NCBI GenBank assembly: GCA_035079385.1
Contig: JAVHKY010000052.1
Coordinates: 8,308,001-8,372,000, forward strand
Reading direction: 5' to 3'
From: Aspidiotus rigidus
Lineage: Eukaryota > Arthropoda > Insecta > Hemiptera > Diaspididae
DNA length: 64,000 nt
This document shows, piece by piece, positions 12,301 to 21,300 of this stretch (position 1 is the first letter of the stretch; every line of letters starts with the position of its first letter). The notes under the pieces are model-generated. The model did no database searches, was not told the origin of the DNA, and saw only the letters and a list, made by a program, of their open reading frames with translations. The translations under genes and the position numbers were made by a program.

Positions 12301-15300
12301 CTAGAGGTTATAATATATTGTATAAAGAGATTGCATTCAATGAGAATGTAATGCACAGGAGGGAAGCGCAGAACATTTCTATTGAAGATCCAACTAGCAA
12401 TTTGTTCATTATCAATAATTTGAATGAGTTTACTCTGTATGAGATAATGGTGATTGCATTCAATGACGTTGGGTTTTCAGCACCTGGTCCTGTGTTTAAA
12501 GAAAGAACTCGCGAATCAGGTACATTTGAATTCTTAATTGGGTGCTTCACCTTAACCATTTACTTATAATTGACCCTATTTATTCCAGTGCCATCATCTG
12601 GACCATTAAATGTGTTAGCAAATGCTACGTCCTCTACTACTATCATAGTGCAATGGGGCAATGTACCAAATGAAGACAGAAATGGTCAGATAGATGGATA
12701 CAAGGTGTATTACGGACTTGCTGGTCGGACTTCACTCCCAGCCCTTTTCAAAGATATTCCTGACAATACAACGTTCACAATTACCCTTACCAAGCTAAAA
12801 AAATTCTCGCAGTATAATATTCAGGTGTTGGCATACACTCGTTTGGGTGATGGTGTTCTATCAGAACCATCTGTTCGAGTACAGACATTTGACGACAGTA
12901 AATGATATCTTATCATAGTACAGTTACAGTATCCATAAATGACGCTGGATCTCAACTTACAATTCCCTGCTTTAGCTCCAGGGGCTCCGTCAAATGTATC
13001 ATTTCCGGATGTTTCATTAACTTCGGCAAAAATTATTTGGGATATACCAGAAGAACCAAATGGTGAGATTTTGGCCTATCGCGTCAATTACCGCATTCAA
13101 TCTGTGGGCAACAAGAATTTTTCGCGCGAATTTCCTCCCTCTGATCGAACATATTTGTAAGTACCTGTGAGTTTTTGAAATATATCGAGGAGAAACTGCA
13201 TATTGAAAATATAATTTTTTTAGCGCATCTGAATTGGAACCAGAGCAATATTACATGTTTATGGTGACAGCTCAAACTAAATTGGGTTGGGGTAAAACGG
13301 CTCAAGCTCTTGTCTATACAACAAACAATCGTGAACATCCACAACCTCCGTCTATACCGCTTATCAGTAGTAGTGAAGTGCAAGCAAATCAGATTACTTT
13401 TAACTGGACTCCAGGACGAGATGGTTTTGCTCCGCTAAGGTAAGTAGAGTCGTCGTGTTATGAAATATTTCTTCGTGGACACCTTTTATGTTTGTACGCC
13501 TCCACTTTTTGGATGCTCCGTCAATTCTGAATTTGCGTCAATGCAGCCCTACACTCCCTGGCCCTGACTTATTTTGGGAACTTGGAAAAATTTCGCTGGT
13601 AAAACTTGAACCAAATATGCAGAACTCGATCATCAAGGAGGGAAAGGTCTAGCTTTCCAGTACATCTAATGACCTCGAGATACATTAGGCTGAAAAACTT
13701 TGACCTAGATATGTCGTAGGCAGAATGGAAAATCCGGCATTTTACAAACTGCCTTAGGCTAAATGAAAAGAGCCGGCGAAATGGAAAATTTTATTCGAAT
13801 TTTTATTCAGCCTGATTATTTTTAGGCAGATTGTAAAGAGCCTACGCAGTGTTAGGCTAAATGGAAAGGGATAACAAGAAGTACTGCACATGACGGAGAA
13901 AATGTTGGTAATGTAACTGCACATGAAGGAGAAAATGTTGGTCGTGTTGAAACTGTGTGTAAAAGTTGCGCCACAGCGTCGACAGAGTCAGGAGAAGAGG
14001 AATGCGCTGTATGCCAAAGAAAAGGGAGAATATTGAGAGCTCGAACAAAAGCGCACAACGGTATAAAGAGAGCGGCAGATAAGATGATAGAAGTGACAGC
14101 AAAAAAAGTGAAGCTTTTCCACATTGGGGATTTTGTGAATTTGGTAGTCTCAAAGGTGGATCGTGGTCCTCTGGATAGCCGAAATCTCATTTGCAAAATC
14201 GTGGATATGAGCAACAACGTCTATCGTGTTGGTACACCGCACGGAATTCTGAAGTCCTGGTTTCCCGCAACCGATTTACAGCTGTCTGGAGCATCCTTCA
14301 ATGATAATATACCAGACACATACCTCTCTCTTCGACAAGCCGCAAGTAAATTATCTAAATTTGGCGGTCAAGGGTATGCATCCTGCACATGTGCTGCCTC
14401 ACGCAAGCAGTGTTCAACAAATCGATGCGCCTGCAAAAAATCAGGTCAGCTGTGCAACTCAAGGTGCCATTCTAGCGCTCCATGTAACAATAAGTGATAC
14501 CATATTACCTTTTTTAAATTAATACTTTGACTCTGGTTTACCTTACCAACGATGTATTTTTCTACCTCCTTTTTCATTTAGCCTAACACTGCGTAGGCTC
14601 TTTACAATCTGCCTAAAAATAATCAGGCTGAATAAAAATTCGAATAAAATTTTCCATTTCGCCGGCTCTTTTCATTTAGCCTAAGGCAGTTTGTAAAATG
14701 CCGGATTTTCCATTCTGCCTACGACAGATATATAAGGCTTGGTCATGAAAGGAGGGAAGAAGGTTGTGACGGGATAATAGTCTTCCAGTCCATTTTCGCA
14801 AATATTAATGACTTCCTAACCAGTTTGATATGTAGAACGAAAAAGTTGTTCACAATTTTTCTGTCAATAATTGGAGAACTCATCATCAACAGGTACTACA
14901 TAATACAAAAATCAGAAAACAAAGGAGTATGGTTGACTGTACCACAAAGAGTAGATCCCTCAGTCACCTCATACACAGTCGCTGATTTGAAACCGTTCAC
15001 AACTTATTGCTTCCGCATTCAGGCAATTAATGATATTGGTCCGAGTGCGTACAGTCCTGAATCACCGCAGGTACGCACGCTTCCAGCAGCTCCCAGTAAA
15101 GAAGTTGAGAATGTAAAAGTAGTACCAATAACAACAACCAGTATTCATGTTTATTGGAAACCACTTGAAGAAATATATTGGAGCGGGGATTTTGAAACTG
15201 GAGGTTATAGTATTTTGTTTCAGCCAGTTTCTGATTACCCTATATCCGTGCAATTATCACCAAAACAGAAAGTCCAAGGAATTATGGTGAGTCAATTAGC

Positions 15301-18300
15301 TCACTCTGTAGCATCATATGGTAAAAAATTCAATTTGATTTAGTTTAACGGAGTTATTCTTACTCTAGTGTTCTGAAGTTGTGCTTAACGATCTAACAAA
15401 GGATCGTAACTATGAAATAGTTGTAGTGCCATTCAACTTGCAAGGAAATGGTCCCCCTAGTCCTCCAACCACTGCTTATGTTGGAGAGGCTGTGCCGACA
15501 GGACAACCAAGGAATGTGAAAGCCAAAGCAGTTTCAGCAACGGAAGTGCATTTAGAATGGTTACCTCCTCAAACAAATCAGCAAAATGGAGATCTTTTAG
15601 GTTATAAGGTGTGCTCCATTCCCAATGCGTGTATGATCTTTGACAAATAGTCCTGTAATTCCTCGACTTAATTCCTCTTCTTATTCCAGATATTTTATTT
15701 TTTGGTTGAGTCATCGCAAGAAGAGGAGAATAAGATTGAAGAAGAGACTGAAGTAGTTCCGGCCACGTACGCATCTCATAGTTTAATTTTTTTGGACAAG
15801 TATACAAAGTATAAAATACAGATGCTTGCCTTCAATCCGGCTGGCGATGGACCACGCTCTGACGCGGTTTATGTCAAAACACATCAGGTGAATAGTGAGA
15901 GTGTGCATATTCAAAGATGTTCTAGAATTAAAGGAAAAACACATAAATTAGATCTTATATTTGACGTAGACTAAACATGGTACTAAGAAATTGAATTGCA
16001 AACAAAATAGAATTTGTATGCCAAAAAAAAAAAAAAATAGATAATGATTTCAACACTGCCAAACCAAAATTATCATCGCATATATACAAATGATCGTCAT
16101 CCAGAACTCCAATCTCACAATCAACTGATGATCCAATTTACATACTATCCTCCTTACTTATGTCGCAATCGCACATAGACACAGATTTTTGGAAGACAGG
16201 AGGGAGGCGGAGATCTTTTTCTCGCTTCTCTAGACGACATTGAAAGCACATGTACTTTTGACAATGTACAATTTTAAACTTCCAACAACATTCTGAACTT
16301 AGAATTTAGACAAAGACTTTGTTTCGGCAATTTTGGGTTTGTAAACCAGTTTTTAGGTTTGTGTTTGTACTACGAGTCGCGAACCATTTGCAATCGCAGG
16401 GTGACCAGACGGACCTTTTTGGTTGCTGAAAAAAGAGAACTCTATAGGGATTTTCCATGTCGACGCATTGCATTATGTATCTTCCTACGTGTTATCAAAA
16501 TGGTAGTATTTCTAACATTGCTCTTATGGCAAACTACTCCACAATGAAAATGAATATGCAATCCAGCAACACCCATAAGAGCAATGTTAGAAATACTACC
16601 ATTTCGATAACACTTAGGAAAATACATATGCAATGCGCCGACATGGAAAAGCCCTATTCCTCAAAATCTCTATTTTAAAAAATCTGTTCTCTTTTTTCGA
16701 TTGAAATACTCTTTTGGCGTTACATTTTTGGAAATACTCTTTCACTTCCAAAAATATCTGGTCACCCTGAATAACTTTTCTTTTCTTCTTGGGTACCAAA
16801 GTCGTATAGAACACCAAGTTGAGTAACTCGCGCAGTTTCATGTTGTTGCCACGGAACAAGAATGTTGAGCGCTGGCGTAGCATTGCTCACGAGTTTTTTG
16901 GAAATAGCTGGCTGACAATGGAGAAAACGTATTTTTCAAATTTTAATTTCCAAAATTCTAATGAACCGTTTATATTCATGTATGGCTTAAAAAAAAGCTG
17001 GAAGCCTCGTCTTTAATATTCAAAAGAAAAAATAGGTAGGTGTCGATCGATTTTTGGAGATAACACGCAGTTTCTAAACATACTTTTTACGTGTATTTCT
17101 CCCATAAGAGCATAAGCAATGCGACGCTGCGCGCGTATAGTGATAAATTTCGTTACATTTTTTTGTATTCATTGCGTATATAGGAAGATGCACAACTTGT
17201 TACGTTAGTAATATATATGACTTTGTTGGGTACCATTCATTTCGCCGCCAACGATTCGCCGCCAATTTTGAATGAAAATTCACCGCGAATTCACTTCGCC
17301 GAAAATCCATTTCGCCGCCAAAAATAGTCAAATTTATTTATTAAAATGAGTTATTGTTAAAAATAGAATCACACGTTTTAAAATAAATGATCAAATCAAA
17401 AGAATAAAATTTCCTATACAGTATGAGCTACCCCTCGAAGGTGCTCGATAATATTGTCCCTTGTGTACCGCCCAACAAGTGTTGACAGATTTTCGTCAAC
17501 GCGAATGTATTTTTTACGTTTTGTAGCAGGAGCCTCTCCCTTCTCTCCTTTGGTATATTCTTTATCCCGGGTCTTCTGACACTTCTTTAGCGTTCTGATG
17601 AACTCCCATATTGAAGGATGGGTAAAATTGAACTCACCCTTCAGCTTCTTATGGCCAGATTCAGCTCTGTTGTTGGTGCGAGGTTCTTCATTCATAACTC
17701 TCCCGTAACAATTCTACCATTTGATTTCAAAGACAATTCAATTTTCCCGACATCGATTATTTGTGTGTCACGATCACTCGTCTTCAAACGCTTACGAGTT
17801 TCTTTCTGTAATCTCTTTTTTTCCGATTCTCTATATTTTTTTTGCGGCAAAAGTTGACTATTTTTTGGCTGCGAAATGGATTTTCGACGATGTGAATTCG
17901 CGGCGATATTTCACTCAAGATTGGCGGCGAAATGAACGGTTCCCAAGTAGAGTATTGGAGCGAAATGAATGAATCTGTATAGTGAATTAATACCTGACTT
18001 GAACATGAAATCTATATCGAACTAAGAGATTGTATCTACTCGTATTCATCCCGTTTATTAATCGTTAAGTTATTCTTTCCTTACTACTTCTCGCGAATCG
18101 TTCTATTTTTTCTAGGAATTGACAGACGTGACACCAATAAACCACCACTTCTTGGACAATATTTCTTATAGAAACACCTTTACAATGGGAAGAATAAGTT
18201 GTCGTATATTAACGTACGACCTAGATTAAGAATATTTGTTTCTTTTTTAGTTCATCATCTACCCATCTCCTTGAGCAGTTGAAGGTGAAAGGGGCTAAGA

Positions 18301-21300
18301 GTCTTCGAAAGTTTGAAACAATAGCTTCAATTATTTATTGGTCGGTGTGAATTGGGTCAAATCCAAATTTTTAAGAACAAAGAAAAATTTGGACGAAACT
18401 TATCAATGTAGACTGTTAGAAAATTATTTTATAATAAAAAATTTACCAGCAGACAGATGTTTCCATAAAATTCACCTTTTGTACCTTTCGGTTATCTCCG
18501 AAAATTGGAAAAATTATAACAAATGTATGAAATTACAATCAAATCTTCTTAGTCCTGTTAACAATTTCATCGATTTTTTCGTCAGTCCGTCATAAAATAT
18601 TTCTTTGAAACAAAGTGTATGCATATTTATTCATCTTCTTAATATTATATTACACTTGAATTGGTTTTTTCTGAACGTCGATTGATTATTGACAATTTCT
18701 ATAGGGTGTACCAGGTCCACCAAGCAATTTGAAATTTTCAGAAATTACAATGAACAGTTTTTATGTGTCATGGTTGCCACCAAAAAAGAGAAACGGAGAA
18801 TTGATCGGTTATATGGTCACTTACGAAACGGTTGAACAGCATGAAAGTAAGTAAAGTTAATGAAATATTATAAGAACAATATTTTGATGGAAATATTTGT
18901 ACTTATGTACAATATTTTATTAGCGATAAGTATTCGATGAATGAGGTGGTTGTTCAATCACCCAAGCCTCTCTTGGAAATTGTTACGTTAACGGTATAAT
19001 CCAGCTGTTGACCTGTTTTTGCTGTAAACATGAATATTTTTTTGTAGAAGTCAGATGTACGAGGATACATGATTCCCTCTTGTGGGCAATTCGTTGTATA
19101 GTTGTAATTCTTATGGCAGTCAATTAGTTTTAGTTTCTTTGAAATGCATAGTCGTACATCCTTTACAAACGACATGTTCTGAAAATAGAATAATAGATAT
19201 GTGAAATAAAAATGGATTGGAATTTGGTAAAATTGTAGAAAATCAATTACCTTGTAGGAATGACATCGGACTACTGGTGTATGCCCAACAATACCACGTA
19301 TACCCTCGTAAAATTGCTGATACTTGTAAACTTTCTCATTGCTGGGTAGAATGCCGTTTTTACGTAGTATTTGACTTAGAGGCCACTGCTCGTTCCATCT
19401 TAATCCCTGGTGGAAGTAGTCATTTTCGGTCTTGAATAGGTCGAGGGAGCAAGAACCATGTTTCGTCCATTGCCGTGACCAAAACTCTTCATCAGGGTAC
19501 ACAATACTGATCCAATGTTTTTTCATTCGAGGCAATATATTTTTTAGAGCAGTGCTGTTCAATGTTGTGTTGCTACAGTCGGTGATACGCTCGCCATTCT
19601 TAAGGGTTGGCCTGAAAATCATTTTATAGATTGATGAAAAGCTTCGGTAATCTTATCGTCCTAAAATATTTAAATATTCTTACCAGATACCGCGTACAAT
19701 CCATTGACTTTCATTAAGATACGTTTTACACCAGGTGTCTTCCTTGAGAGCGCAGTACGGTACAGGAAAGATTTGGCTGAATACCAATAAATCCCATTTC
19801 TTCATCAGCGCTCTTTGCTTTGCTCCTCCATTTTTGTTTTCGTCTCTTTTGGAATTCTGTTTTTGATGAAAGCTATACAGAGATTGTAGAATACTCAAGT
19901 TGTAGTGTTAAATTTTCAAAGCAGGTAGAAATTCATACAAATAGAAATACGTACAACGATTTTAGCCATTCCCAAAATGAGCGGCGCGTAGTAAAAGTTG
20001 TCGAGCTTGGAACAGTTGATTGCGTTGATTGTCCAATGATTTCTTGGGCAATAATCACAGTAATTATTGCTGAACATAGGTACAACTTTAGCAAAAGTCG
20101 AAACTTCATGTTGCAGGTCTAGAACGTGTTAGTTTGGAGTTAGAATGATTGTATAACTGAGAAAATATGCATACTACTTTACTTTACTTATTTAGTTATC
20201 AATCCCTATCTTATCCCATCAAGAATCTCATTTTTCATTTTGTGTGCATCAATCAAATCAACTTTTTACGTTGATTCATTTTTTTTCCCTTCATACTTTC
20301 CTTTCTTTCTCGTTGTTTTGCTGTGGATGTGTAATGTGTATATTTTACAAAAATGTAATGTTCGCTTCTCAGTACAAGATCAATTATTTATTTTTTTTTT
20401 TACTGATAATTGAATAGATATCAAAGAATTATGTGCTATTCGAGTCAGAGCGCGCGTGCATAAAATTGTGTTGGCTAAAAATTACATCATTTGAATGCAC
20501 GTGTAACATAGGAAGGGGTACATTTTGAAAAAAATCATATTTTTTTTTAAATAAACTTTTCCATTAAATAGTTGCTACTGTCTGTTACAGAATTCAGTAA
20601 ACAAGTAAAACAAAAAGTGAACGAGACTAGCTTGTTTGTACAAACACTTGAAGAAGAGGTCACGTACATTTTCTCCGTGCGAGCGCAAACATTTGACTAC
20701 GGTCCTCCGATAAAGAGTAACGTGACTACCGGGCCTCAAACAGGATCACCGGATCGTCTGCGTGAGCTAAAACTTGCAAAAACCATGTCAAATGTAGAAA
20801 TAGAGTGGGTCAATGGAGTGTCTGGAAAAAGTCCCATTCTCGGTTACTATATCCAATCTAAACGCAAAGGTAAGTTCGGAAGCATGCATTGACTTCTTAA
20901 ATGGCTTTCTATCTAATAATTTTGCTCGTAGACGATAGTCGGTGGATGACGGTGGTGCGAACGACTAGTGGAGCACTCGAGAAATATTTAATTTCATATC
21001 AAAGTTTGCTTCCTTCGACCATATATTCTTTCCGTATCATCGCTTACAATATGTATGGCATCAGTTACCCTGTCACGTCAGACGATGTGGTGAGTGCCTG
21101 ATGATGTTTTTAAGGTCAAGGATTGCATACTTTATGTACTCAATAAGATGGTTTCATTTCATATTTCTTTCATGTGTAGATTTTGACACCTTCAAAATTA
21201 TATTTGGAGTATGGTTACCTCAAGGTGCCTGCATTTTATCGACAGCCGTGGTTCATGGTGGCATTAGCAGCGAGTTCAATTATAATTATTGTAGCACTTG

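Larger units (their letters stand above)
13712..14726. mobile_element. Ginger/KRBA2-like DNA transposon, internally deleted, with perfect 152-bp TIRs
   Basis: The left TIR 13712-13863 and right TIR 14575-14726 read as exact reverse complements. The ends are 5'-TGTCG, flanked by a GATA duplication (13708-13711 and 14727-14730). TGTNR ends and 4-bp target duplications are the signature of Ginger transposons, whose transposase resembles Ty3 integrase. The only coding content is the C-terminal part of a KRBA2-like integrase, and the catalytic core is missing, so this copy cannot move itself. The identical arms suggest a recent insertion. It sits in the sdk intron between 13439 and 14893. Confidence 0.82.
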
